This document shows, in pieces, positions 44,941-54,237 of a stretch of DNA of 64,000 bases (position 1 is its first letter; the number at the start of each line of letters is the position of its first letter). Under the pieces are notes generated by a model, which was given only the letters and a program-made list of their open reading frames with translations, made no database searches and was not told the DNA's origin. Made by a program: the position numbers and the translations under genes. The stretch covers positions 352,724 to 416,723 of the forward strand of contig CAUYUJ010012825.1 of assembly GCA_963575745.1 (NCBI GenBank), read 5' to 3'. The DNA comes from Prorocentrum cordatum (taxonomy: Eukaryota; Sar; Dinophyceae; Prorocentrales; Prorocentraceae).

Positions 44941-45531
44941 GTCGTGGCCCCATAAGAAGTTCCACCGAAGGCCCCAGTGGCGGTGTCCACATGCGTCCGC
45001 GCCACCGATTTCGGCACACCCTTCACACGCTTCGTGGCCCCATAGGGAGCTCCACCGAAGGCCCCAGTGGCGGTGTCCACATGCGTCCGCGCCGCCCATG
45101 TCGGCGCACTCCTCACGCGCTTCGTGGCCCGATACGAAATTCCACCGAGGGCCCCAGTGGCGGTGTCCACATGCGTCCGCGCCACCCATGTCGGCGCACT
45201 CCTCACACGCTTCGTGGCCCGATAAGAAATTCCACCGAGGGCCCCGGTGGCGGTGTCCGCATGCGTCCGCGCCATCAATGTCAGCACACCCATCACACGT
45301 TTCGTGGCCCCATAAGAAATTCCACCGAAGGCCCCACTGGGTGTGTCCACATGCGTCCGCGCCGCCCATTTCGCCACACCCCTCACACGTTTGGTGGCCT
45401 CATACGGAGTTCCACCGAAGGTCCCAGTGGCGGTGTCCACATGCGTCCGCGCCACCCATGTCGGCTCATTTCGGCACACCATTCACACGCCTCGTGGCCC
45501 CATAGGGATCGCCACCGAAGAAGATATTGTA
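44941..45531 (+). repeat. 90-bp tandem array, about 6.5 units
   Basis: GTGGCCC starts at 44944, 45034, 45124, 45214, 45304 and 45394 (exact 90-bp steps), then at 45494 after a 10-bp gain. Each unit holds TTCCACCGA, GGCGGTGTCCACATGCGTCC and TCACACG. Because 90 is divisible by 3, several frames on both strands stay open with 30-residue repeats; no other evidence of coding. Confidence 0.93.
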
Positions 45532-45643
45532 GTGGCCTCCGGCCAGTGCCGCCGATCTGGGGCGCTCCGACTGATGTGATCCTCCTTCGCCCTCGTCCCT
45601 GCTCTCTTTTTCCCTCCCTCCCCTTCTCACTCTGCATTTATCT

Positions 45644-47205
45644 AAGACGCCTACGGCGAATAACCGCAGCCCCCTCCCATTTTGGAAGCGCCTATGTGGC
45701 CGAACGTTGAGGCCAGACCTGCCAAGCTATCGGACCATGTGTTCCCCGAATCGGTTTGGAAAGCCTTCGGGGAACACGTGGACATCTTGAAGTTCATCTT
45801 GGCTGTCTGGAGGCCATGTTGACCTTTTCGGGCCTTCTTGGAGGACGTCTTGGAGGGCTCTTGGGCCGTCTTGGAGGCCATCTTGGGCGTCTTGGAGGCC
45901 TCCTGGACCGTCTTGGGGGCCTCTTGGGGCCGTCTTGGGCCTCTTGGGTGATCTTGGGGGGCACTTGGGCCGTCTCGGGCAGTCGGAAGGCCGCAAAAAG
46001 CAAATGCTACAACTCTTCAAAAACTCAAGGGAAATCAATATGTTTTGCCTTTTCGGGTCTTCTGGAGGCCCTCTTGGAGGGCTCTTGGGCCGTCTTGGGC
46101 CATCTTAGGGCCATCTTAGGGCCATCTTCGGCCGTCTTGGTGGGCCCCTGGCCCGTCCGACGCCGTCGAAAGCCGTTTGGGGAGCCTCTCTGAGCCGACG
46201 TGGGGCCCTCTTGGAATGCTCCAGGGCCGTCTCGGAGGCCATCTTGGGCATCTTAAAAGGCTTCCTGGGCCGTCTTGGGGGCCTCTTGGGGCCGTCTTGG
46301 GGGCCTCTAGGGCCATTCTGGGGCCATCTTGGAGGCCTCTTGGGCGGTCTTGGGCGATCTTTGGGTGCTCTTGGGCCGTATCGAGCCGTCGGAAGGCCGA
46401 AACGAAGCAAATGTCAAAATCCTTCAACAACCTACGGAAAATCAGTGTTTTTGGCCTTTTCGGGCCTTCCTGGAGGCCCTCTTGGAGGCCTCTTGGGCCG
46501 TCTTGGGCCAGCTTCGAGCAAATTTCGGCCATCTTGGTGGGTTCCTGGCACGTCTGACGCCGTCGGGAGCCGTCTTGGGAGCCTTTCTGGGCCGACTTGG
46601 GGCCCTCTTGGGGTGCTCCAAGGCCGTCTTAGAGGCCATCCTGGGCGTCTTGGAGGCCTCTTGGGCCGTCTTTGTGCCCTCTTGGGGCCGTCTTGGGGGC
46701 CTCTTGGGCAGTCCTGAGGCCATCTTGGAGGTCTCTTGGGCGCTGTGGGGGCGATCTTGGGGGCCTCTCGGGCCGTCTTGGGTCGTCGAAAGCCGAGAAG
46801 AAGCGAATGCCAAAATCCTTCAAAAACGTAAGGAACATCAATGATTTGAGCCTCTTCGGGCCCTCCTGGAGGACCTCTTGGAAGCTTCTTGAGCCGTCTT
46901 GGAGGCCTCTGGGGAGCCTCTTGGGCCGTCTTGGACTCTCTTGGGCCGTCTTGGACAATCTTGGGCGAACTTGGAGGCCATCTGGGACCATCTTGGAGGT
47001 CATCTTGGGCCAAAATGGCCATCTTGGAGGCCATCTTGAGCCGTCTTGGAGGATTTTGTGGGGACGCTGAGGTGGTTTTCGCGGCCTTCCAGGACCCCGG
47101 CGAAACGGGCCGAAGCCCCAGGGGGAGTTTTGGAAAAGAACCAAAACCGATATGATCTGGCACGCCAGGCACCCTTGCGATGAATCGACAGGGGGCGGCA
47201 GATCG
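45644..47205 (+). repeat. 1562-bp tandem unit A with ~400-bp higher-order repeat
   Basis: Starts AAGACGCCTACGGCGAA and ends with GATGAATCGACAGGGGGCGG. The interior is made of CTTGGGCCGTCTTGGAGGCC words. Markers near 45985, 46385 and 46787 (GTCG.AAGCCG...AAAATCCTTCAAAAA) reveal a repeat of about 400 bp. No frame resembles a known protein. Confidence 0.88.
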
Positions 47206-48756
47206 AAGACGCCTACGGCGAATCAGCGCAGCCCCCTGCCTTTTTGGAAGCGCCTATGTGGCCGAACGTTGAGGCCAGACCTGCCAAGCTATCGGACCAT
47301 GTGTTCCCCGAATCGGTTTGGAAAGCCTTCGGGGAACACGTGGACATCTTGAAGGTCATCTTGGCCGTCTGGAGGCCATTTTGACCCTTTCGGGCCTCCT
47401 TGGAGGACGTCTTGGAGGGCTCTTGGGCCGTCTTGGAGGCCATCTTGAGCGTCTTGGAGACCTCTTGGGCCGTCTTGGGGGCCTCTTGGGGCCGTCTTGG
47501 GCCTCTTGGGCGATCTTTGGGGGCAGTTGGGCCTTCTCGGGCCGTCGGAAGGCCGCAAAAAGCAAATGCCACAATCCTTCAAAAACCATAGGAAATCCAT
47601 GATTTTGGCCTTTTCGGGCCTTCCTGGAGGCCCTCTTGGAGGCCTCTTGGGCCGTCCTGGGCCATCTTAGGGCCATGTTCGGCCGTCTTGGTGGGCTCTT
47701 GATCCGTCTGACGCCGTCGGAGCCGTTTGGGGGGCCTCTATGGGCCGACTTGGGGCCCTCTCGGAATGCTCCAGGGCCGTTTTGGAGGCCGTCTTGGGCG
47801 TCTTAAAGGCCTCGTGTGCCGTCTTGGGGGCCTCTTGGGGCCGTCTTGGGGCCCTCTTGGGCCGTTCTGGGGCCATCTTGGAGGCCTCTTGGGCGATCGT
47901 TGGGCGATCTTTGGGGGCTCTTGACCCGTCTCGGGCCGCCGGAAGGCCGAAAAGAAGCAAATGTCAAAATCCGTTAAAAATCTTGGGGCAATCAAGGTTT
48001 TTGCCCTCTTCGGGCCTTCCTGGAGGCTCTCATGGGGGCCTCTTGGGCCGTCTTAGGCCAGCTTCGAGCCAACTTCGGCCATCTTGGTGGGTTCCTGGCA
48101 CGTCTGACGCCGTCGGGAGCCGTCTTGGGAGCCTTTCTGGGCCGACTTGGGGCTCTCTTTGGGCGCTTCGCTGCCGTCTTGGAGGCCATCTTGGGCGTCT
48201 TGGAGGCCATCATGGGCGTCTTGGAGGCCTCTTGGGCCGTCTTCGGACCCTCTTGGGGCCGTCGTGGGAGCCTCTTGGGCCGTCATGGGGCCATCTTGGA
48301 GGCCTCTTCGGCGATCTTGGGGGCCTCTTGGGCCGTCTCGGGCCGTCGGAAAGCCGAAAAGGTGCAAATTCCAAAATCCTTCAAAAACCTAAGGATAATA
48401 TATGATTTTGGCCTTTTCGGGCCTTCCTGGAGGACCTCTTGGAAGCCTCTTTGGCTGTCTTGGATGCCTCTTGCGGACCTTTTGGGCCGTCTTAGACCAT
48501 CTTGAGGCCATCTTGGGCCGTCTTGGATACATCTTGGGGCCATCTTAGCCGTCTTGGAGGCCATCTGGGCTGTCTAGGAGGCATCTGGGAGGCCATCTTG
48601 GGGCGGAACAGGCATTGACTTGTGCAGTTTCCGGGTGGCCGGCGGGACGCGCCGGAGCCCCAGGGGGAGTTCTTTTGGAAAGAAACCAAAACCAAAAGCC
48701 ATATCGTTTAGCACGCCAGGCACCCCTGCGATGAATCGACAGGGAGCGGCGAATCT
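47206..48756 (+). repeat. tandem unit B of the same repeat
   Basis: Same start as unit A, and ends GATGAATCGACAGGGAGCGG. Internal markers are near 47545, 47937 and 48345. ATCTA lies just left of unit A and at the right edge of unit B, a possible 5-bp target duplication. Confidence 0.88.
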
Positions 48757-48839
48757 AGTGCCCTTCGGCATATCCCGCCACCGTGCCTGGGTGTTGGGGC
48801 AGAGGCCTCATGGATGCTGGTTGGGATCTCGTAGTTGGC

Positions 48840-49030
48840 CTCTGGGAGGCAGTTTTGAGGCCCCCCCAGGCCTCTTGGGCAATTGCGGGGCTTCTTGAGG
48901 CCATTTTGGGGCCTCTTGGGGGCCTCGTTGAGGCCTCTTGGAGCTTTTTGGGGGGCCTTTTGGGAGCTTCTTGGGGCCTCTTGGGGGCCTCCTGGGAGCT
49001 TCTTGGGGCGGGAGGGGGGGTACTCGAGTA
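48840..49030. repeat. GGGGCCTCTTGGGGGCCTC minisatellite
   Basis: Loose GGGGCCTCTTGGG and GAGCTTCTTGGGG words. The inverse appears at 57460-57560. Confidence 0.75.
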
Positions 49031-49912
49031 CGGGACCCCCTCGGAGGCCACGATCCTCGTGAGGGGTGTCAAAAAATGCCCTCCCCACAGACACGCGGGT
49101 AGCCGCGACAAGCTAGGAGCCCCCCCGGAAAACGGAGCACAACTCGTCCCCCCCCCCCCTCCCCCCCTTCCCCGGCAGAGCCACCCCGGCCCCCCCCCAG
49201 CAGAGCTGAAGCTCAGGCTGTAGGCTGCAGGCTTTTTCAAACTCACATGCCGGATCGGCGGATTTACAATCGCGGCACTCACAGCTGCATATGGTTGGGT
49301 CCCTCGCCAGGTTGATTTGAATATCCTCTTCCTCCTCCCTCGAGGATACCGCTCGAGCCGCGGCCGCCGTCAACGGATCGGCGCCTCTCCTGGCCTCCGG
49401 CTGGCAGAAGAGAACCAGCCCCAGGCTCCCCTTGCCCAAAAGACTTCCGTGTGCTGCGGCACGCCGGGGAGAAAAACGATGATCGCCTCCTGCGCCTCAT
49501 CCTCCACCCTCCTCCTCGGGACGTCCAACAGAGACACGACCACATAGTACAGTCGGGGCGCTGAAGAAGGAACCCTTCTCGTTGGCGAGGGGCTCGGTGT
49601 TCCTTGATTGTTTTACAGTTTGCGCGTTGGGTTTTCCATGGGACACCGAAGTTTAACTGATGGGAAAAAGGGGCCTCGTTCCTTATTTAGGGTTCCTTAG
49701 GTCAACGCCCCGACTGTATCGATCGAGCCGGCCAGGGTATTCTTCCACACCTCGGCGCTGGCCGGCGCCCCGGTGCCGGCCGCCCACCCGCGGGCGCCAC
49801 AGGCGCAGCAGCCTCCGGCCTCTCATCCCGCTTCCTCGGCGCCTCCTCTCTGCACTCCGTCCCGGCTGGCGTGCCCACAGCCGCAGTCAACGGCACCGTA
49901 ACGGGTACTTCC
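49031..49912. other. no gene recognised
   Basis: A degenerate inverse monomer of the 90-bp array may lie at about 49030-49075. A C-rich run is at 49149-49170. The rest is unique-looking without a supported frame. Confidence 0.45.
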
Positions 49913-50031
49913 TAACGGGTACTTTGCCATTTTGGCGAAAGTCGCCACTTTCGGGCCTCTTTCTGGCAGTGCAGCGTTGCCCGCATCGGGAAGGGTTGGG
50001 TTCGCTGGGTCACTGGCCAAAGTACCCGTTA
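49913..50031. repeat. 119-bp element with 14-bp terminal inverted repeats
   Basis: TAACGGGTACTTTG (49913-49926) and CAAAGTACCCGTTA (50018-50031) are perfectly inverted. A second direct TAACGGGTACTT lies at 49899. No clear target duplication. Confidence 0.7.
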
Positions 50032-50327
50032 GTGGAGTCCCCGTTTGATGGGCGCTGAATCTCCATGCGGTGATCGCATCGGCCTCCACCTCCGCGGCCT
50101 CCTCCGCCTCTAGGACCCCGGGTGAGGGGACCCGGCAGTGGCAGGGCCCTGGGGCCCCTCAAATGGCCAGATTCACTAAACCAGGTTTGCCGTAACTGGT
50201 GTTTTTCGGGTGACGGCAGTTCCGGTTAGCGGAGCGGGGCGGGGGGAACGCCCCCCGGTACACATCACTAAACCAGGTTCCATTAAACCCAGTTCTGCCA
50301 ACGCCCGAGCCTCCGTCTCTTCCTCTT
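50032..50327. other. spacer left of the Penelope-like element
   Basis: Contains the direct pair CACTAAACCAGGTT (about 50173 and 50265). No gene. Confidence 0.5.
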
Positions 50328-50616
50328 CACACCTTACTCGTATGGCGCTCTCAAGCCCGTGCCTTTTCACTACGCGTGTCAACGTTTCGCCCCAGCTGGG
50401 GCTCGTCAGGACTCGAATGAAAATGGCAGCGGCATGCGAACACAGCAAGTGCATGATCGACACAATACTGCGTGCAATGCGATACGGCAAACAAAAACAC
50501 ATGCATGCATGCAGCGATCTCTCAACAACACCCCTGTATTGGATGACTGCTGCTTCTGCCGCCGGGAGGGGCAACAAATCGTGCCCCCCCGCCCTCACTT
50601 GAACGAAGGATTGCAA
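50328..50616 (-). repeat. pseudo-LTR, 3' copy of the element
   Basis: Matches 53929-54217 without indels; ends before CAAAAAAACCC. Contains the hammerhead at 50360-50428. Confidence 0.88.
50360..50428 (-). ncRNA. hammerhead ribozyme, 3' pseudo-LTR
   Basis: Read on the minus strand: CTGACGAG (complement of 50402-50409), stem II of G plus CCCC, an AGCT loop and GGGG plus C, then GAAA (complement of 50385-50388). Stem I pairs GAGUC with GAC..., then CG/GC, an internal loop, and UUUUCA with UGAAAA plus UGCC with GGCA. Stem III is only the self-complementary ACGU, so two molecules would pair. Predicted cleavage falls after the U opposite 50381. Small dimer-acting hammerheads of this form are known in Penelope-like elements. 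Confidence 0.82.
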
Positions 50617-50677
50617 AAAAACCCAGGGCCCTCCCTCAGACTCAGCCCTACCCCTGGGAAAAAAGAAAAAGAGAAAC

Positions 50678-51628
50678 TCAGGACCAAGTGTATCTGTAGC
50701 GCTGGCGGAAGACATTCTTATCGACTGCCCAGGCCGATACGCATCGACATCGAGCGCCGAAAACTGCATTCAACAAGCTCGCATGCCTACGCAAAGCTTT
50801 GCCGACGGCTCTCGGATCCAGTCCTCTCCGATACTTCAATTTGAAATGGAACTTTCTTGCGGGTGCTACCTCTCTGTGGCGCGTTTCCCTTTGCATGGCG
50901 TTCCTGACTCTGGCCAGATGCCTGTTCACGAAGCTGATGTTGTATCCTCTCTCCCGCAAGCGCTCTCGCAAGAAAGCCCAATGTTTTTCCCGGCTGGCCT
51001 GACTTTGTGTCCTTCTGGCGATGCGCGTGGCTTCACCTACAACCAGACCTTGGAAAACACCTGGAGGATGATTTGAGGTCGTAGGGAGGTATAGATACAG
51101 GTTTAGCTCCTTTCTGTAGAGGTCGAAGCACACCATACCCTGCTCGTCTGTCTGGATGTTCAGATCCAGGAAGGTGACTATGTCCCTGCCTGTCCTGAGC
51201 CATTGTACGTCTCTGTGCCATGAGTTCGCCAGCGTGTCGATTTCTTCATCTTGCATGTCGTCTGACATGAAAGCGTCATCGATGAAGCGGAAATAATGAT
51301 CTATCCTTCCCCCTCCGTTCGCGAGAAAGTAAACGTCGAAACTGTGCATGTACATGTTTGCGAAGATGACGGCCGGCGAAAGACCAGTTGGTATACCGCT
51401 ACGTGGAGCGAAAGTTCTTCCCTTGAAACAGACGAGGCTGGACTCCAGGGTGACTCTCATCAGCTCAATTAGCAAACTGGCCTTGCCCCAATCAGACACA
51501 AAACGCCTTACCAGCGGCGTCACTTTCTCCATGAAGTGCTGTCTATCGATGGAAGGGTAAAGGTTAGAGACATCCATTGTTCTAAGTCGCGCTCCTGGCC
51601 GGATTCGCGTGCGCCGCACGCGGTCCAA
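50678..51628 (-). CDS. reverse transcriptase, C-terminal part (after frameshift)
   Basis: Carries the catalytic core of a Penelope-type RT: LRTMDVSNLYPSI (first Asp), GIPTGLSPAVIFANMYM, YFRFIDDAFM (FIDD catalytic pair) and FLDLNIQ. The segment VVGEATRIARRTQSQASREK...LRERGYNISFVNRHL is typical of the region after the palm. The tail resembles the Penelope linker/thumb and stops at 50678 without a GIY-YIG domain. RT copies element RNA into DNA at a chromosomal 3' end. It continues the frame of 51520-52527 after a one-base slip at a run of five A (51627-51631, plus strand), so the two were probably one protein of roughly 617 residues. The listed start codon is only the first ATG of the frame. Confidence 0.8.
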   Translation of the reverse strand: MDRVRRTRIRPGARLRTMDVSNLYPSIDRQHFMEKVTPLVRRFVSDWGKASLLIELMRVTLESSLVCFKGRTFAPRSGIPTGLSPAVIFANMYMHSFDVYFLANGGGRIDHYFRFIDDAFMSDDMQDEEIDTLANSWHRDVQWLRTGRDIVTFLDLNIQTDEQGMVCFDLYRKELNLYLYLPTTSNHPPGVFQGLVVGEATRIARRTQSQASREKHWAFLRERLRERGYNISFVNRHLARVRNAMQRETRHREVAPARKFHFKLKYRRGLDPRAVGKALRRHASLLNAVFGARCRCVSAWAVDKNVFRQRYRYTWS

Positions 51629-52527
51629 AAATCATCTGTACTGACGATGACATGATCTAGCTGCTTCACGACATGGCCCAACTCCTGCACGAGATAATTA
51701 CCTATGGGCTCAATCATCGTGCCGGCGAGGTTTGAAATAGGTCGGATCTGAAGGGGGCACTTGTGGATTTTGATTCTCACCCTGAAGACTCCCAGCTTTG
51801 ACCGATGTAGTCCTGCATGTAGGTATGCATGTTCCTTCTTCGTGATATGACTTGCTGCGAAAGCCTGGTCCAGAAGACAGCTCACGCCGATGCGCGTTCC
51901 GAGCAACGCCTGATTGACGGCGTCCAGCTCCAGCTCATGATAGAATGTGCCGAGGTGGTCGAAGGCCATGCTCTCGACCCAGTCCCTGCCCACAAGGGCG
52001 TCTCCGAGGCCCTTGTCGCAATCGACGCACATGATGGTAGCGCTGTTGCGTTTCAGCCATGAAACTGCTTGCCGGTCGAACCAATTCGTATTCAGCGGCG
52101 GCTTGTGCAAAGATATATGTTCCAAATCTCGTCGTAGTAGGTTGACGAATGCATCAGTGTATGGATTCGGTGGTGGCTGCCAGGAAGACCGCAGTCTACA
52201 CCTGGAAGCTCTGGGGGAGGAAGTAGCGTCGGAGAAGTAGCTCTTGATGCGCAGCTGCCTCTGGAGCTGCACGAGGGCACAACTGAAATCGTACCTGAAA
52301 TCATTGTCCCAAGCGCGGTCTGGAATGAATTTGCTGCCTTTGGCAAGGTAGTCCAGAACATAGGTGGGCACTGTGCGTGCAAATTCTGGGGGCAGTAGGT
52401 TATGGATACCCTTGTGGCTCGGGCGGTCGAAGAGGCTCAATCGTCCACGCAACACTTTGGAGACGCAGTATTTCTTTAAGTCGATTTCGAGCCGATCACC
52501 TCCAATCCAATAGCCTCTGCCCCTCAT
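51520..52527 (-). CDS. reverse transcriptase, N-terminal part
   Basis: Holds the upstream RT region: NLLPPEFARTVPTYVLDYLA followed by KGSKFIPD, CVDCDKGLGDALVGRDWVES, and RIKIHKCPLQIRPISNLAGT, all in Penelope-like order. True text ends near VSTDDF; beyond that this frame reads unrelated sequence until its stop at 51520. Its ATG lies 32 nt inside the end of ORF1 in another frame, suggesting termination-reinitiation or frameshifting between ORF1 and RT. The slip at 51627-51631 breaks it from the catalytic half. Confidence 0.78.
   Translation of the reverse strand: MRGRGYWIGGDRLEIDLKKYCVSKVLRGRLSLFDRPSHKGIHNLLPPEFARTVPTYVLDYLAKGSKFIPDRAWDNDFRYDFSCALVQLQRQLRIKSYFSDATSSPRASRCRLRSSWQPPPNPYTDAFVNLLRRDLEHISLHKPPLNTNWFDRQAVSWLKRNSATIMCVDCDKGLGDALVGRDWVESMAFDHLGTFYHELELDAVNQALLGTRIGVSCLLDQAFAASHITKKEHAYLHAGLHRSKLGVFRVRIKIHKCPLQIRPISNLAGTMIEPIGNYLVQELGHVVKQLDHVIVSTDDFWTACGARESGQERDLEQWMSLTFTLPSIDSTSWRK
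51627..51631 (-). other. homopolymer frameshift in the RT
   Basis: Five A on the plus strand (five T in the coding strand). One more base would read DDF-LDRVRRTR straight into LRTMDVSNLYP. It may be a real mutation or a sequencing/polishing error. Confidence 0.7.
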
Positions 52528-53899
52528 TCGTTTTTGGGGTTTCTGCCTCTGCCGTTGCCACGGCCTTTCCCTTTGCCGCGGCCTTGCTTGCCTCTGCCCT
52601 TGCAGCCTTTACCCCCGTCGGCAAAGGACGAGCCTTGCCCCTAGCGGATGATGCTGGCCGCGATGATTTGGAAGCCCTCGATGAGGATCGAGTGCCGCGC
52701 GACGGCGCCGAGGCCCGTCCGGACTTCGAAGCTCTCAAGGTTGATCTCGCCCTAGAGCTTTGCGAGCCGGGGCGGCTTGTGCTGCGCCGTCTACCCGAGG
52801 GCGCCGGTGTGTTCCTCCTCTTCATGGCGTTCTCGGGGACGATCTTGACGTTGTGCGCTTTGGCCGTCTCCGCGTGATCTTTAAGCAAGAACCCAATTGC
52901 GTCAGTCTCCTTGACAATCAGCTCCCTTTTACTCCCACTCCCCGATTTCTTCTTGGCGTGGCCCAAGACTTCGAAAAGGGCTATGGCTAGGAGCTCTTTG
53001 TTGTCCATCTGGTTGTACTTGTGCTCTGCTTTGTGTATTTGTTCGCCTCGTTTCCTTGTTTGCTCGCGTTCTTTGTCGACTTTGCTTTTTGCGCGAGGCA
53101 TCTCCTGCCTCATCACCGCCTCTACGTACTCGACGCCCTGCGCGGTGATGTAGTCGCGGATGGAATGTTCTCCCAGGTACATTTCTGACGCCCATTCCAA
53201 GATAGCCTCCTGCATCCTCGTTTTCGGCTCTTGGATTCTGACTTTGGTGGCCATATGGTTGAGGCATCTTCTTTGTGTTTGCACGACAAAATCCATGCAT
53301 TCTTGAGCGTGCCGTTGTCTCATGCGCCTCCAATCCTGCAGAATATTTGGTTCCAAATCTTGGCCATTTGCTTGCATCTGCTGTCCAGCCTCGGCCAAAA
53401 GAAACGACTTCGGCCATTGCCACTCGAATTTGGCCTCGCTCGCAAAATGCGTATGCATCAGACCTTTTTGCACAAGTGACTCGTACTTGTCTGCCAAGTG
53501 CTGCTGGGTCGCCCAGGAGTCCAGGGCGTGCTTGCAATTTTTGGACCAGTCGTTGAAAACCTTCCGGGCCGCAGGGTCGATGCGATCGAGAATCTTGTCG
53601 GGCTGCTCGTATTGCATGTGACCTCGCATGCATTGCAGCTGATCCATCAGCAGACGGTTCTGCTCCATGAGCAAGTCACATACTGTTTGCTGATTCTGTG
53701 GTGCTGCTGCTCCCTGTACTTGACGCGCTTCAGGTCGTCCTGGAGCTGCGCCTCGGGACCTTGAGTTGACCCTGCCTCGCTGTACCAATCGCTGTTCAAA
53801 GATTGATGCTCGTTCGTGACCCGTCAACAACGCTTGCGATGGTGCTGCTCCAGCTTCTCCTGCCACCCCCGGCAGTGCTGAAGCCGCAGCAGTCTCCAT
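52496..53899 (-). CDS. ORF1 protein of the Penelope-like element, basic C-terminus
   Basis: The open frame extends back to 54247 through the pseudo-LTR, but the first ATG after the predicted hammerhead cut (near 53981) is at 53899 (METAAASALPG), giving about 467 residues and an 82-nt leader. The product has a Gln/Met/Leu-rich helical part (LLMEQNRLLMDQLQCMRGHM), an aromatic/Trp-rich middle (KFEWQWPKSFLLAEAGQQMQ) and a Ser/Arg/Lys-rich tail from about the last 110 residues. No zinc knuckle is seen. A nucleic-acid-binding Gag-like role is inferred from charge and position. It overlaps the RT start by 32 nt. Confidence 0.68.
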   Translation of the reverse strand: METAAASALPGVAGEAGAAPSQALLTGHERASIFEQRLVQRGRVNSRSRGAAPGRPEARQVQGAAAPQNQQTVCDLLMEQNRLLMDQLQCMRGHMQYEQPDKILDRIDPAARKVFNDWSKNCKHALDSWATQQHLADKYESLVQKGLMHTHFASEAKFEWQWPKSFLLAEAGQQMQANGQDLEPNILQDWRRMRQRHAQECMDFVVQTQRRCLNHMATKVRIQEPKTRMQEAILEWASEMYLGEHSIRDYITAQGVEYVEAVMRQEMPRAKSKVDKEREQTRKRGEQIHKAEHKYNQMDNKELLAIALFEVLGHAKKKSGSGSKRELIVKETDAIGFLLKDHAETAKAHNVKIVPENAMKRRNTPAPSGRRRSTSRPGSQSSRARSTLRASKSGRASAPSRGTRSSSRASKSSRPASSARGKARPLPTGVKAARAEASKAAAKGKAVATAEAETPKTNEGQRLLDWR

Positions 53900-53928
53900 G
53901 TGGGCGAGAGCGCGAGCGGCTGCCTCCG

Positions 53929-54217
53929 CACACCTTACTCGTATGGCGCTCTCAAGCCCGTGCCTTTTCACTACGCGTGTCAACGTTTCGCCCCAGCTGG
54001 GGCTCGTCAGGACTCGAATGAAAATGGCAGCGGCATGCGAACACAGCAAGTGCATGATCGACACAATACTGCGTGCAATGCGATACGGCAAACAAAAACA
54101 CATGCATGCATGCGGCGATCTCTCAACAACACCCCTGTATTGGATGACTGCTGCTTCTGCCGCCGGGAGGGGCAACAAATCGTGCCCCCCCGCCCTCATT
54201 TGAACGAAGGATTGCAA
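53929..54217 (-). repeat. pseudo-LTR, 5' copy of the element
   Basis: Matches 50328-50616. ORF1's frame is open through it. Confidence 0.88.
53961..54029 (-). ncRNA. hammerhead ribozyme, 5' pseudo-LTR
   Basis: Identical core to that at 50360-50428 (CTGACGAG, CCCC/GGGG stem II, GAAA, palindromic ACGU). Cleavage near 53981/53982 would set the 5' end of the element RNA just upstream of the ORF1 ATG at 53899. Confidence 0.82.
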
Positions 54218-54237
54218 CGAAGGATTGCAATCCTTCG
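54205..54237. repeat. 13-bp duplication and 20-bp palindrome at the element's 5' edge
   Basis: CGAAGGATTGCAA occurs twice (54205-54217, 54218-54230). The second continues as CGAAGGATTGCAATCCTTCG (54218-54237), a perfect palindrome. Short inverted extensions at the 5' pseudo-LTR are usual for Penelope-like insertions. Confidence 0.75.

Larger units (their letters stand above)
50328..54217 (-). mobile_element. Penelope-like retroelement with pseudo-LTRs
   Basis: Direct repeats of 289 bp (50328-50616 and 53929-54217, constant 3601-bp offset) flank a basic ORF1 and an RT read on the minus strand. Only about two differences were noticed between the repeats, so insertion or rearrangement is recent. 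Direct pseudo-LTRs that arise from tandem copies, and hammerhead ribozymes inside them, are established traits of Penelope-like elements. No GIY-YIG endonuclease is seen after the RT, as in endonuclease-lacking lineages. Confidence 0.78.

Noticed and set aside
44896-45710. Repeat proteins on both strands of the 90-bp array
   Set aside because: Frames are open on both strands only because the period is divisible by three; no start context or conserved domain.
45651-48898. Many frames reading GLLGRLGGHLG-type repeats
   Set aside because: By-products of the CTTGGGCCGTCTTGGAGGCC minisatellite, different in each frame and on both strands.
49924-49938. Spliced-leader relic (GCCATTTTGGC)
   Set aside because: Only 11 bases agree with the dinoflagellate leader and the CTCAAG end is absent; no adjoining gene.
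52377-52877. Plus-strand frame of 166 codons opposite ORF1 and RT
   Set aside because: It is the antisense shadow of the better supported minus-strand frames.
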